Origin: Neoechinorhynchus agilis
Taxonomy: Eukaryota > Acanthocephala
Length of the DNA stretch: 64,000 nucleotides
Assembly (NCBI GenBank): GCA_051530055.1
Contig: CM121343.1
Span: forward strand, 744,001-808,000
Reading direction: 5' to 3'
The position numbers and the translations under genes are program-made. Under the pieces are notes generated by a model. The model worked only from the letters and a program-made list of their open reading frames with translations, did not search any database and was not told the DNA's origin. Each line of letters begins with the position of its first letter. The stretch's first letter is position 1. Below are positions 36,057 to 49,329 of the stretch, in pieces.

Positions 36057-37969
36057 CTAAAATAAAAATACATCAGCCTACAGCCGTCAGGTTCATTTCG
36101 GGTGATGATATCCGAGAAGATTCGGAAGTGTGGAAAGAGGAGCGGAGGTAGAAGAAGCTGCGAGGTATAAGACGATCAAAGGATCGCCATTCGATGTAAA
36201 TTGCACTTATTGAACGAAAGTGAGAAAGATTGGATTCATCCGCAATTGGGACATATCAAAAGTTACGCCTTTCATTGCCCACTTGACTCAAACATGGTCT
36301 TGAAATATGAGCATTTCAGTCCTGAAAACGAGTGAGAATCATCGACGTATCCGTTACAATCACAAAATATCATTATTCGCACATCACAGCTTTAAAGACT
36401 TTGGCTTAAGACATTGGTCGGAACAGCTCATGCAATTCGGTTATCATTTCAGGCAATTATCTTATGAAAAAGAGATATTTAAGCAATCAACATACAATAT
36501 TATCCATGCTGATCGATGATGGTATTTTCCGACTACGCAGTGTAAATGTTACTCAACGCTTAGCGATTAATAGACGTATAACGAAAATGTCGAGACAAAA
36601 ATTATATACAAACAAATGCTTTTAGAATTAAAATTAAAAAGTAAAAGTATAATCGTTGGATTATAAAGAAATCCTAAACAAATAGACACTTATCGTTTGT
36701 CTACATATTAAAGCAAAGTCCATCTATGATATGCGCATCGAAGAAAGCAACCAAGGAGTTATTTGAAAGTATTCGAGTAGTAGACAACTTCAGTATAAGC
36801 TATACTTTTTAATAGAACTGAATATTCACATATAATCGCTGGAAGCTTCTTCGAAACTAGAACTGCTTCTAAATAATCAATAAAAGATGTCAGATCATCC
36901 TTTCGAAAATCTATTAAATGTGGATTTTTTTATCCGGAAATATTATTTTTATGAAATCCGCACACAAAAAGAGAAATAAACATAGCTGAACAAAGTCCGA
37001 ATGTTTATCTTTTTGGTCACGATAAGGCGTTGAGTAACATTTACACTGTTGAGTCGGCAAATACTACCGTCGATCTGCATGGATAATGCTGTAAATGGAT
37101 TGTGAGCTGCTCTGAAAATGTCTGAAATCAAAAAGCAGCGGAAGCTCTAAAGAATACATTAACGGAAGTCAATTATACCTTTTTTGTTATATCGGATGCG
37201 TTTTTAGTTCTCATACGTTTCATTACTAAAATACTCCCTAGACAATGTCCGAGTCAAGTTGGCAATGTTGGGCGTCTTTTATGATATATCGACACCACAG
37301 ATAAATCGAGTCTTTCTCTCTCTCGTTCAAACCAATTTTCTAAAATATCAATTTATGTCAGGAGGTAAGAAACAAAGGAAAATGTTACAAATTTGGTTTA
37401 CTAACAACGAAATGGCTCAAGGTTGGATACCTCGAATCATCATGGAAGACTCAATATCCGCATTTGAACTCAATTGAACTAAGAACAATCGCGAAAAAGG
37501 GGACAAAGGAGTCCGCTACTTTGGCTCTTTGAAATGAATTTGAATAACGCAATCAACAAAGCGAAATTCTTGACAATTATCGTATTGGGATGCAGTGATT
37601 AATTGGAAGAAATAAAAACGTTCAATGAGCAACGTAACCAGAATCTTCATTTAAACGTTGATAAATCGGGCAACAAAAGTTCAAAGTTCAATCGCCAAAA
37701 TTCGCTCGATGGTAAGCACAATCAAGAAAGAGCGAAATTGGCAGAGACTTTACAAATCCTTCATGTAAGGCGCTTAAGATTGCAATTACCGACCACATAA
37801 CCCAAATTCGTCTAAGGCCTACAATGAAACTAATCAAATTATCCACTCGATCATAAAGACGAAGACTAAAGTTCGGTTGTTCAACAATAAAGAAATATTC
37901 CTCTTAAACATTCTCAAGGAGAAGAGAAGCATTGATCCGACTTACGGGATATACAGAATAAAGTGATAG

Positions 37970-39410
37970 ACTTTTACCGGATAAAACGATGTGGGGCAAA
38001 TGAGAATCACAAAAACATAAGCAGGTCTACAGCCGATTTGGGCACTATTCCGCTAAATCCAATAACCAAGATATTCTGTAAAATCCCGTAGATTTTCATG
38101 GCCCGCATTTTGTGGAGAGAGAACAGAACCCTAAAAGGTGCCTTGTCCCGTCCAACTCCCTGGGAAGGAAACAAGACTTTGGCTAAAACTATCGGCGAGC
38201 GGCTTGTTGAAAATTGACGATCCCTCAATTTAGATTGAAATGCATTTGCAATGTACTGCACAGACTGACTGCGGTGGACATTTCACTTTCCTATGGCAAT
38301 ATCAAGAGATCCATAGATAGTGGAAGCACGATATTTGAACGGACCACAGCCTGACGATCCACGTGGAGCAATGGGCAAGAATCACTTTTCCATCCGGAAC
38401 TGTTAAAATGATTATTTGATTCTGGCACGGAAGGTAATCGAGTAGACAACTTCATTACCTCTGAATTCAACAGTGAGAACTGTTCGTATTTTTCATGTCC
38501 AGCTACGAGTGAGAATTTATCCGACGAAAGGACAACGATATCGCTGCTGTACAGCGAGTCTTAGAAGAAAATGATGTTGTTAGAGCCGAAATAGTAGTTA
38601 TTTTGACGAGCAACTACTGCAGCACCGGCTTCTATACAAACTACGAAGGTTTTTTTATCGATGGAATACGAAATTCCGAGTCAATTTATCAAATATAGGA
38701 ACTTCGGGCGTGCAAAATGTCAACCATGGCAAAAAGTGGCATTCAGATCTGATGCAAAGCAGGAAGTGAGCTTTGCTTTGTATCTGGTTGATTCGGAGAG
38801 TCATTTAGGGAGGCGATGGCGATTACCCCAATTTCATCAGTGGTTTCTTCTTTAAATTCGACCTGTTCAAAATGTTATTAACGGTGTTTCATGCAATCTC
38901 CGGGACAGGAGTTGGTCACTTGTCCGACGATGTGCATAGCAGGAGCGATCAGCCGGTACAAAAATAACAATGGCAGCAAAGTACCAACATCCATTGTTGT
39001 TGTTTACAGCGACGGCCAGCTCGGATATATCGGGATGAGTGAACGTCAACAAATTCTCAAATCGATTAGTATGGTCGTTGGATTAAGTGAAAACGAAGCG
39101 CCGAAGCCAATAATCACGTACATTGTAGTAAAGAAGCGAATCGATTTCCGATTCTTCATATTGGGCAGTCCAAACGAACCTTTGACCAACCCCATTAGCG
39201 GTCTTGTTGTTGGAAGAATTTTTGACGGTGGAACGATGGAGAGATTTCTATATTGTGGCACAAAGAGTTACTCAAAGTTCAGCGACGTAACTTCAACATC
39301 CAGGCGGATAAAAACGAGTTCTCGATGGACGAAATGCAGCAAATCTCCTATAAGTTGTGAGCAATAGGAGTGCCACCAGCGATCGCATTCACCTTAAACA
39401 GAATACAATT
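37970..39410 (+). pseudogene. PIWI remnant, left arm of hairpin 2
   Basis: Copy of the 19010-20460 remnant with the same fragments (EIPSQFIKYRNFG, VVVYSDGQLGYIG, VVKKRIDFRFF, NPISGLVV) and the same 12-base deletion after YSDG. It differs from copy 1 by a few substitutions, for example VVGLSEN here against VVGSSEN in copy 1. Confidence 0.8.
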
Positions 39411-39517
39411 TCAAAATCATTTCATAAATGACACTATTCGACCTCCGAAGATAATCTTGATCCTTCATTATAATCGTTTTTCGTCCAAAAACCTTTTTCT
39501 GAATTTATGCCAACTTT

Positions 39518-39745
39518 GATTAGGGCGGCAAATGTCCTCTGTAGCGTGGAATTCCTTTGATTTTGTTTCTAAGTGCAAGTCCGAAGATTAGAACACCACG
39601 AAGAATAAATCGCAAATCGCTGAACATCACGTACGAGAATCCATAAAATCTATAACGGTCGTTGCTATTCAGGTTCCGATCGAGATTTGGCTTTGGTGAT
39701 GATTGATTACTCAAATAAAAATACGCTACCCTTCGTCCGTCAATT
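39518..39745 (-). pseudogene. NDUFC2-like 5' fragment in the loop of hairpin 2
   Basis: Identical in its 64-codon reading to the fragment in loop 1. It is truncated at the same point after RYRGHL. Confidence 0.6.
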
Positions 39746-39997
39746 GCGGTGTCTTCATAATAAAAAGTGGAGAAGTTGCATAATCAATACGTAGAATACT
39801 AAAGAACTCCTTGAGCATCGCCATGGCAACCAAACCATCGATAAAATCACAAAATTAGCGTTCCCTTGGATACGGAAGAACTTACAATTCAATTCTTAGA
39901 CGTTGTTTTGATTTGGTAGTTATAGAAAACTGGTCTCATGGCGACTTCGTCTTCCTTATGCCGCTTCTCAAGCGTCCCCAATCTTTAGACCATTGAG

Positions 39998-41275
39998 GGA
40001 ATCTCTCCATCGTCCCAAGTTCTGCCAACAACAAGACCGTCATCGAGATTTGTTTGGACTGCCCAATATGAAGAATCGGAAATCGATTCGCTTCTTTACT
40101 ACAATGTACGTGATTTTTGGCTTCGGCGCTTCGTTTTCACTTGATCCAACGACCATACTAATCGATTTGAGAATTTGTTGACATTCACTCATCCCGATAT
40201 ATCCGAGCTGGCCGTCACCAATTCCGTCGCTGTAAACAACAACAATGGATGTTGGTACTTTGCTGCCATTGTTATTTTTGTACCGGCTGATCGCTCCTGC
40301 TATGCACATCGTCGGACAAGTGACCAACTCCTGTCCCGGAGATTGCATGAAACACCGTTAATAACATTTTGAACAGGTCGAATTTAAAGAAGAAACCACT
40401 GATGAAATTGGGGTAATCGCCATCGCCTCCCTAAATGACTCTCCGAATCAACCGGATACAAAGCAAAGCTCACTTCCTGCTTTGCATCAGATCTGAATGC
40501 CACTTTTTGCCATGGTTGACATTTTGCACGCCCGAAGTTCCTATATTTGATAAATTGACTCGGAATTTCGTATTCCATCGATAAAAAAAACCTTCGTAGT
40601 TTGTATAGAAGCCGGTGCTGCAGTAGTTGCTCGTCAAAATAACTACTATTTCGGCTCTAACAACATCATTTTCTTCTAAGACTCGCTGTACAGCAGCGAT
40701 ATCGTTGTCCTTTCGTCGGATAAATTCTCACTCGTAGCTGGACATGAAAAATACGAACAGTTCTCACTGTTGAATTCAGAGAGGTAATGAAGTTGTCTAC
40801 TCGATTACCTTCCGGTGCCAGAATCAACAATCATTTTAACAGTTCCGGATGGAAAAGTGATTCTTGCCCATTGCTCCACGTGGATCGTCAGGCTGTGGTT
40901 CGTTCAAATATCGTGCTTCCACTATCTATGGATCTCTTGATATTGCCATAGGAAAGTGAAGTGTCCACCGCAGTCAGTCTGTGCAGTACATTGCAAATGC
41001 ATTTCAATCTAAATTGAGGGATCGTCAATTTTCAACAAGCCGCTCGCCGATAGTTTTAGCCAAAGTCTTGTTTCCTTCCCAGGGAGTTGGACGGGACAAG
41101 GCACCTTTTAGGGTTCTGTTCTCTCTCCACAAAATGCGGGCCATGAAAATCTACGGGATTTTACAGAATATCTTGGTTATTGGATTTAGCGGAATAGTGC
41201 CCAAATCGGCTGTAGACCTGCTTATGTTTTTGTGATTCTCATTTGCCCCACATCGTTTTATCCGGTAAAAAGTCT
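39998..41275 (-). pseudogene. PIWI remnant, right arm of hairpin 2
   Basis: Minus-strand copy with the full YSDGIGDGQLGYIG segment, open over 102 codons at 40040-40348. The MID segment EIPSQFIKYRNFG lies in an open 64-codon stretch at 40384-40578. The right-arm copy in hairpin 1 has a small deletion in that MID segment, so hairpin 2 is the better-preserved version. Confidence 0.8.
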
Positions 41276-43322
41276 ATCACTTTATTCTGTATATCCCGTT
41301 ATTCGGATCAATGCTTCTCTTCTCCTTGAGAATGTTTAAGAGGAATATTTCTTTATTGTTGAACAACCGAACTTTAGTCTTCGTCTTTATGATCGAGTGG
41401 ATAATTTGATTAGTTTCATTGTAGGCCTTAGACGAATTTGGGTTATGTGGTCGGTAATTGCAATCTTAAGCGGCTTACATGAAGGGTTTGTAAAGTCTCT
41501 GCCAATTTCGCTCTTTCTTGATTGTGCTTACCATCGAGCGAATTTTGGCGATTGAACTTTGAACATTTGTTGCCCGATTTATCAACGTTTAAATGAAGAT
41601 TCTGGTTACGTTGCTCATTGAACGTTTTTATTTCTTCCAATTAATCACTGCATCCCAATACGATAATTGTCAAGAATTTCGCTTTGTTGATTGCGTTATT
41701 CAAATTCATTTCAAAGAGCCAAAGTAGCGGACTCCTTTGTCTTCTTTTTCGCGATTGTTCTTAGTTCAATTGAGTTCAAATGCGGATATTGGGTCTTCCA
41801 TGATGATTCGAGGTATCCAACTTTGAGCCGTTTCGTTGTTAGTAAACCAAATTTGTAACATTTTCCTTTGTTTCTTACCTCCTGACATAAATTGATATTT
41901 TAGAAAATTGGTTTGAACGAGAGAGAGAAAGACTCGATTTATCTGTGGTGTCGATATATCATAAAAGACGCCCAACATTGCCAACTTGACTCGGACATTG
42001 TCTAGGAGTATTTTAGTAATGAAACGTATGAGAATCCAAAACGCATCCGATATAATAAAAAGGTATAATTGACTTCCGTTAATGTATTCTTTAGAGCTTC
42101 CATGCTTTTTATTTCAGACATTTGTCAGAGCAGCTCAGCAATCCATTTACAGCATTATCCATGCAGATCGACGGTAGTATTTGCCGACTCAACAGTGTAA
42201 ATGTTACTCAACGCCTTATCGTGACCAAAAAGATAAACATTCGGGCTTTGTTCAGCTATGTTTATTTCTCTTTTTGTGTGCGGATTTCATAAAAATAATA
42301 TTTCCGGATAAAAAAAATCCACATTTAATAGATTTTCTAAAGGATGATCTGACATCTTTTATTGATTATTTAGAAGCAGTTCTAGTTTCGAAGAAGCTTC
42401 CAGCGATTAAATGTGAATATTCAGTTCTATCAAAAAGTATAGCTTATACTGAAGTTGTCTACTACTCGAATACTTTCAAATAACTCCTTGGTTGCTTTCT
42501 TCGATGCGCATATCATAGATGGACTTTGCTTTAATATGTAGACAAACGATAAGTGTCTATTTGTTTAGGATTTCTTTATAATCCAACGATTATACTTTTA
42601 CTTTTTAATTTTAATTCTAAAAGCATTTGTTTGTATATAATTTTTGTCTCGACATTTTCGTTATACGTCCATTAATCGCTAAGCGTTGAGTAACATTTAC
42701 ACTGCGTAGTCGGAAAATACCATCATCGATCAGCATGGATAATATTGTATGTTGATTGCTTAAATATCTCTTTTTCATAAGATAATTGCCTGAAATGATA
42801 AACGAATTGCATGAGCTGTTCCGACCAATGTCTTAAGCCAAAGTCTTTAAAGCTGTGATGTGCGAATAATGATATTTTGTGATTGTAACGGATACGTCGA
42901 TGATTCTCACTCGTTTTCAGGACTGAAATGCTCATATTTCAAGACCATGTTTGAGTCAAGTGGGCAATGAAAGGCGTAACTTTTGATATGTCCCAATTGC
43001 GGATGAATCCAATCTTTCTCACTTTCGTTCAATAAGTGCAATTTACACTGAACTAAGAACTTTTATCAGTTTATTCAATCTTATGATGAGAAAGATCTTG
43101 ATAAAGTTCCGTACTGAACTGTGTTCGAAAACACTTTTAAGATTTCGACGAAAGTTAGCAGATCTCTCGGGGTAGTACATCTCGGAATCTTTGACAGTTT
43201 CGCTCTAGTGCACTTTTCGAATGAACAATGAATCTTGAATCCGAACTCTAACCGGAGCTCGATGGAGTGGCATTTTGATTGAAGTGAGGTTTGGATTTTG
43301 TTGTCTTTTCAGCATTGGATAG

Positions 43323-46300
43323 ATTGATAATTATATGAATTACACGTTTTTTGTTAAAGAAACAAAGAATTGAAGGGCTCATGTACTTTTGGGTGTTCAT
43401 TAGCATTCAAGTTCACAATTGTTCAAAAAACGTATCCGTTAGGATTGGAATATCCAGTCGACGGGGCATCCGTTCGGTTGGGAATATCTAGTCGGTGGGA
43501 TACCTATTCGTGTGGGTGTGACATTCCTTGAAATACTTAGTTAACGTTTTTTAATATTCGTCCAGATAACACACACACACGAACAACGGTCAACACGATG
43601 GGTAACATTGATTGGCCACGTCAGCATGCCGCTACTTATCATAGTGAGAACTATCTAGTCGGGGACGGTTCGTTCGGGTGAGGATGTGTCCGTTCGTTTG
43701 ATAATATTCGGTTGGATTGGAAGGCGTGTTTTGGGAATTGGCGGGTATTGTTTGCAGGAACGCTTGTAAGGTTGGTCTTTCTTCAGGTTCATTCCAAGTT
43801 CTGATATCCAAGATGATTGGACAGCATGGAAATTGGAGCGTAGGTATAGTGAGGCTCGACGTCAAGGGAGGATGAAACGATTTAGGATCACGAGTGTTGT
43901 GCTCGTGTTAAAAGGGAGCGATGTGTTGTAGAAATTGTGGTTCAACAGTTGATAGGCGTTTTGATTGTTTAATGAAATAGTATCAATTCATTCGGTGAGA
44001 GGGGGAAAGTGAGTTGTGCAAATTTTAGATGCTCTTTTATGAAGAATTTCAAGACGGCGGATTAGCAATTTGGAAAGGTTGCAAAATACGGGATAACCGT
44101 GGGTAAGGGAATATAAAATAAAGTAGAAGTAACATTTGGATAGATCTTATGAAAGGATTCCTAAATGTCGGAGGCATTTGAGGAGATAAATTTTAAAGGC
44201 GTTGTGCTTGAAGGAGAGAGTGATGTGCGAGTCCCATTTCAAATTTGATTGAAATTGGATACTCAGAATTCTTACAGAGGTTACCCGTAAGATGTCATTT
44301 AGAAGATCGAGATACGTTATGGGGATTCGGGAGATTGAGGGGATCATTTCGAAGCATTTAGAGAAATTCAGATGGAGTTCGTGATTGGTTCAGAAATTTT
44401 TGTGTGTGATTTCGTTAGAGGCTGAGTAGAGGGAGAGGTGGGGTGATATCGTCGGCGTATAAGAAGAGTTTAAAGTGAGCGGAGAGAGGTTTGAGGTCGT
44501 TTAGAAAAATATTAAAGAGAAGTGGTGACAGTACAGCGCCTTGAGGTACGCCTTTGGTGATGGAAAGGCTGATAGAAGAGGTAGAACGGCAGTGAATGTA
44601 TTGTTTACTATTGTGAAGATAAAATTCGAGCCAGCGGATCTGCCACAAGTGGATACCAAAATTGGAGCAGGCCCGGAGGAGTGAACTGTCCACTGAGTCG
44701 AAAGCTTTAGATAAATCAAGCTGAATGAGACTGGTGACGTTGGAGGGATTGTTGTCGAGGTTACGTAGGAGTGTGTCATAAATGCAAAGTAGGGTATCGG
44801 CTGCAGAAAATCTGGGCCGGAAGCAAAATTGTAGGGGCGATAACTTTTCGTTGAGAAGTGAAAGAAGGCGAGGTTTAAAACATTTTTTTCGGTGACTTTT
44901 GAAAGAGCGGGTAGAATGGAAATTGGACGGAATGATTCGGCCGAAATAAGGTGTCATCTTTTGGAACAAGGATAACTTTAGCACTTTTTAGGAATGAGGG
45001 GTAGATGCCGTATAAAGAGCTGAGGTTTATAATGTGGGTAAGAGATCGATGAGTTCGGGATGATGTAGCGAAGAGCCCAGTTTGGGGTTTCGGATTGAAA
45101 GGGCAAATTTTTAAGTAATATCATGAAATACTTTGGTACCTCATATCGGTGAGTTGACAAAAGTTTCAGCTGTGGGCGTGAAGGAGTGTGTGGAGACTGA
45201 TGTTGAGCAGTGATTGCAAATTTAGTCATGGCAGGATTTCTGATTAATGGAATCTAGAATCTGTTTTAATTCAGTGGAGGACAAATTAGTGAAGGGGTCC
45301 GGGTGGCGTAGACCAACAGAGTCCTTGACGGCCTACCACTATGTTGAGTTGCCACCTGATCGAATTTTAGAGGAAAGGTAGTTTTTGCGGGCGATAAGAT
45401 TTTTGTTAGTACCTTTTGTAAACGGGGAGAATCTGGGGAGTTATTGCGATGGGCCTTCGAAGCTTGCCTTTGTATAGGTTTCCGAATGGGAATTGTCCAT
45501 GGAGGGTCGCGGTTGGAGATCCTAATGAATTTCTTGGGAATTGCCGAAGCTAGGGATTTTTTTATGATTGCAGTTATCGAGGAAATGGCCAAGGAAGGGT
45601 CATTTGTGTTGTCAGAGTGGGATGTGCGGATGTTAGAATTGAACAATATAAAATTTTTGATGTGATGATCACGTTTATCCCAGACGGGTAAACGGGGAGA
45701 TTTCATACGCTGAGGTGCGGTGGATGGAGTGATAAGGGCAGAGGAATGGCTAGAGTTCGCGGGGGGAGGGAGTTTTGAGGCGGATGAGTAGGCTTCGATA
45801 TTTGTGAACACTTTGTCGAGGTGAGGGTCAAGACGAGTTGGGAAGTCAATAAGTCGACGCAACTTCGTGAAGGGTAGAAGAAGAAATATATTATTGAAGC
45901 CCCTGCAATTAAGAAATGGTGTGAATTTGTGGAGTTTATGAGCTCCATCATAGACTCAATTTGAAGCAAGGACTCAGGACGGGAGGCCGGAGGGCGATAG
46001 ACGGCAGCAATGGTGAATTTTCTAAAGCCCTTTCTTAGAGGAGCTATAAAATGGACTGCGATGAATTCTAGACCTGGGTTCGGTGGAGAGCCCGTGAGAG
46101 ATAAAGAGTATGGTAGCGATTGCCGTACGTAAATTTAGACCCCCCTCCTGGACGGTCCTCGCGATATTTATGGAAGGAAGAGTACCCGGGAAGGATGGCT
46201 GTATTGCTGTTGTACCGGGTAAGATGATTACGTCGACTTTTGAGGTAGATGAAATGAGTGAAATTTCCTCTAGTTTAGAAAGGCGGCTACGAGTATTGGA

Positions 46301-46560
46301 GTAGAAAACGGTGGGAAAGTTAATTTTTTGATTTCGGAAAACCGGATAGTGGAAGTGGGCGAGATGGGGGTTGCGTTGTTCATTGCGGGTGGTTGATTAA
46401 GGAAGGAAACCTTACGGGATGCCGACAAAGAACGATTGATTATCCCAAAGAGAGAAGTCCGGGCGACTCGAAAATTTGAGTTGGGTTGAGTAAATGGTAA
46501 TGATAGATATGAGGTTAGGGTTGAGACTTTGTATTTGAGTAGGGTTAGAGAGATAATTAT
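43323..46560 (-). mobile_element. APE-type LINE (CR1/Jockey-like), unit 2 copy
   Basis: Better-preserved copy. A 189-codon reverse-transcriptase segment (44984-44415) is open and contains LDLSKAFDSVDSSLL, GVPQGAVLSPLLFNIFLNDL and LFLYADDI, the catalytic palm motifs. A 198-codon segment (45862-45266) upstream covers the endonuclease-to-reverse-transcriptase linker. The endonuclease-proximal part (about 45970-46270) is frame-broken. No full-length open frame remains, so it is not autonomous. Confidence 0.87.
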
Positions 46561-46860
46561 TTACTTTATTCGGGAAACGCAAAAGGACAAAATACAGGGA
46601 TTTGAGTCGAAATCATTATTTTGTTCCATTTGGCGTCGAGACGCTCGGGTCGTTTGGTACCGCGGCGCAGGACCTGGTCAAGCATAAGAGATTGAGACGA
46701 ATCAATGGCGATCCGAGATCAGGAGCATTCCTGTTGTAAAACATAAGTCCGGCTGTGCAACGAGGGAACGCTGCATCCATCATTTCAACCGTTACACCGG
46801 GATGGCAGCTGAGTGATCCAGAGCGGTGGTGTGAATGATTTCACGACATTTATAAATAGA
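46561..46860 (+). mobile_element. 3' scrap of the restriction-endonuclease LINE, unit 2
   Basis: Counterpart of 27326-27610, beginning AACGCAAAAGGACAAAATAC. It is frame-broken and shares the same end (…TGGCAGCTGAGTGATCCAGAG). Confidence 0.75.
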
Positions 46861-47147
46861 ATCCACTGAAAACTTATTAATTTCGCCCAAGTCAGAGAAA
46901 TAGTTACAAGACAGAAGCAGACAAGTGACTGCGTTGTACAATCGATCTTTAAGTCTTCCAAACTTGAATTTGCGGGAGTTTGCTTTTAATGGGTTAATTA
47001 TTTGTGATCGAAGTATTGTCAATGGCATGTCTCTTTAAAATTTAATTATTTCATTGAGAACGGATTAAACGCATTAACTTGGTTTTCTGTAGAAGGTTTT
47101 AATGAAATAATCATAGAAGCTGTAAATTCAAATCTTTTATCCAAGTC

Positions 47148-49260
47148 AGCTAATAGCCATTTTACCCGCTTGAGTGCTTTAGTGATAGCCGCTTTAGAAA
47201 TTCTTTTCTAACACACCCTTCCTACTTTTTAAATGTTTGACTTTACTGATCGCAAACGGCTTGTCTTGAGTGGCACCAAGCAGGATGTGATGACTCGTTA
47301 CTCCTGTCGAATGCGCGTGCTGATCTTTTGGCATCTCTTTCTGTTCGCGTTTGCGTAGTATCTGGCAACGAGACTTTCATAATCCATGATTTAGAGCAAT
47401 TTGACGAGCTATCGAAGGATGACACGACGCTTGGCTACCTCTTGCGAATTTCAGTGGCCATTTAGCGAAAACTAAGAGTCGTGGATTGCTTATCTGGACT
47501 CTATTTCTCCAACTCTTCTGCTCGGGCCTTCAATCTTTGGACTGAAGTCTACGCTACATGATACTGAGAGCGCGACGACCCCGCCTGATTCTATGGCTGA
47601 GACGTCGGAGGAGTTTGAGAAGGTAAGCTACAATTCACTTGGTATATGCTCTTCCCTTCTACGCCAATTTACAAGGAAGTTGCTCGACTCAGGCATATGC
47701 TGGCTATCATCTACTGCCCTTCTTCAGCGTCTAAAGAGTGCAAGCGATGCTGCTCGAAGGTGACTTCAATATACAGCACACATTCAGGCTTATATATTCA
47801 CAACAATAGCATCTCTAGCCAGGTTCTATGCTTTTAACTCTGATTATGTGCGGCTGTGTTGAATACTACGATCAACTTTCCTGACCAAGATGAGCCTTTG
47901 AAGATTGCCCAAAGCTTGTGTTTAGGCTTGCGCGGCACTGTTTTCCTTAATACGCTCTTCTGGATGCTGCAATCACTGGACTCTGCATGCTGTTTAACGC
48001 AGCTCCGCCTGATTCCACCAAGGAGTCTGGATAAAAACAAGCGGTGTTCGGTATAACGTGCTCCTCTACCACTTTATGATTGCAGCTAGGTTCAGATTTG
48101 TTGACACCATGTTGTAATCCATCGCTACCGCTTCTGGCGAGTTCTTACGAGTACATGAATGGACAATGCCGAGGTTATTTAGCTCCGCCTTGGTGTTGGC
48201 ACCCTTACAGTTGCGCCATAATGTGGACTTCATAGCTGAAGCGAAAGAGTTGGATGCTCATATTCGGGTGTTGCTACGGCGCGGCATGCCTAGGCCATTG
48301 GTGTCTAAACTGTGGACGGCTGTTGTGCCTTTTCCTGCAACCCAAATCGCTCAGGCTTTGTCAGTGGCAACGGCATTTGATGGTTTAGGGCTTTTAGATC
48401 CAGGACCATAAAATACGTTTCTGTCAGTTGAGCAAGAGATCAGTGCTAACCAAGGCAATTGATGATTTGGTTAAGTTGCGCGCCTTCATGAGTTCGGATT
48501 TCATTACTAAGATTAGTCTTGGATTGCCGCCTGAGAAGAACATCTCTCGTTTGGCAATATATCTAAAGCGGCTCAACTATTCAACCGACAATCACATGTT
48601 CACACCAAAGGGTGACACACTTGTTCAATACAAATTGGAGTGTAACCGCTGGGTGCGCATGGTGCAGCTATACGCGTCGAGAGATGAAATGTCTAGTCGC
48701 GTCCTGGTTGGCTACATCGATCGCTGAGTTGCATACAGTCATCAGCAGTTTCAAGAATATGTTAACTAAGATAGATGGTTATGAAACAGCATTATCTGAT
48801 TTTTCAATAATAAAGCTGAAAGTGTTGGCTTTATCAGCTAGTACATATTCTTCAATTGCCGAAATACAATACTCTGGCCAGTGTAGTATTAGGGAGGCTT
48901 TCGGGTAATTGGCTATATCTTGTCGAGACGAATGAGCTTCGCATGCATTTAATACGTGCCGTTGATATCGCACCCAACGCGCTGTAGCTGACTTTTGGCT
49001 GAATGAATCTGCAACTTTGCCGGCTTATATGATGAACCACGTGCATCCGGATACAGCCACATATCTGCACGGTAGGTCAGCTGAGATGGTGTTTGTCCTG
49101 ACCAATAACATCAGGAAAGGCGACTTAACTAAGTTGCGCTACTTGATGTACCAAGTGGAGGCAAAGCTCAACAAACGTCTCACACAGGATAGCTTGTTGA
49201 CGTCGTTGTCGAGGAACTGACGCCCATTGACTGATCATTTAATGAATTGGTCATTCTTGC
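47148..49260 (+). other. Unrecognised decayed coding block, possibly a virus-like fossil
   Basis: About 2 kb with visibly higher GC than its flanks. Long plus-strand open stretches occur (for example 48166-48411, 48428-48727, 48612-48908 and 49017-49220) with protein-like, helix-rich composition: RMPRPLVSKLWTAVVPF-type and NHVHPDTATYLHGRSAEMVF-type segments. The pieces lie in different frames along one direction, as expected of one decayed gene. I do not recognise the family. A nucleocapsid-like protein from an integrated virus is a guess based only on composition. Host gene remnant or transposon gag are alternatives. It is broken in several places. Confidence 0.35.
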
Positions 49261-49329
49261 ATTTTTGAAGGGGAGTGCAGTAATGAGCTCTTACTTGAGC
49301 CGCTAGGCCGTCCGATTCACTCCTCGTAG

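Larger units (their letters stand above)
36195..43322. repeat. Giant inverted repeat, copy 2 (PIWI-containing hairpin)
   Basis: Same structure as copy 1: left arm 36195-about 39250, loop about 39251-39997, right arm to 43322. The left arm lacks the outermost 270 bases, so it starts abruptly about 140 bases from the NDUFC2-like sequence. Loop and arms are near-identical to copy 1. The arm-specific 12-base PIWI difference is preserved (deleted in left arms, present in right arms), so the palindrome existed before the block was duplicated. Confidence 0.92.
36195..47147. repeat. Segmental duplication, unit 2
   Basis: Partner of 17245-27918. It keeps about 250 bases of APE-type LINE 5' sequence (46290-46560) that unit 1 lacks, while unit 1 keeps about 40 bases more of the adjoining LINE tail. 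The two units therefore differ by reciprocal small losses at that junction. Confidence 0.9.
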
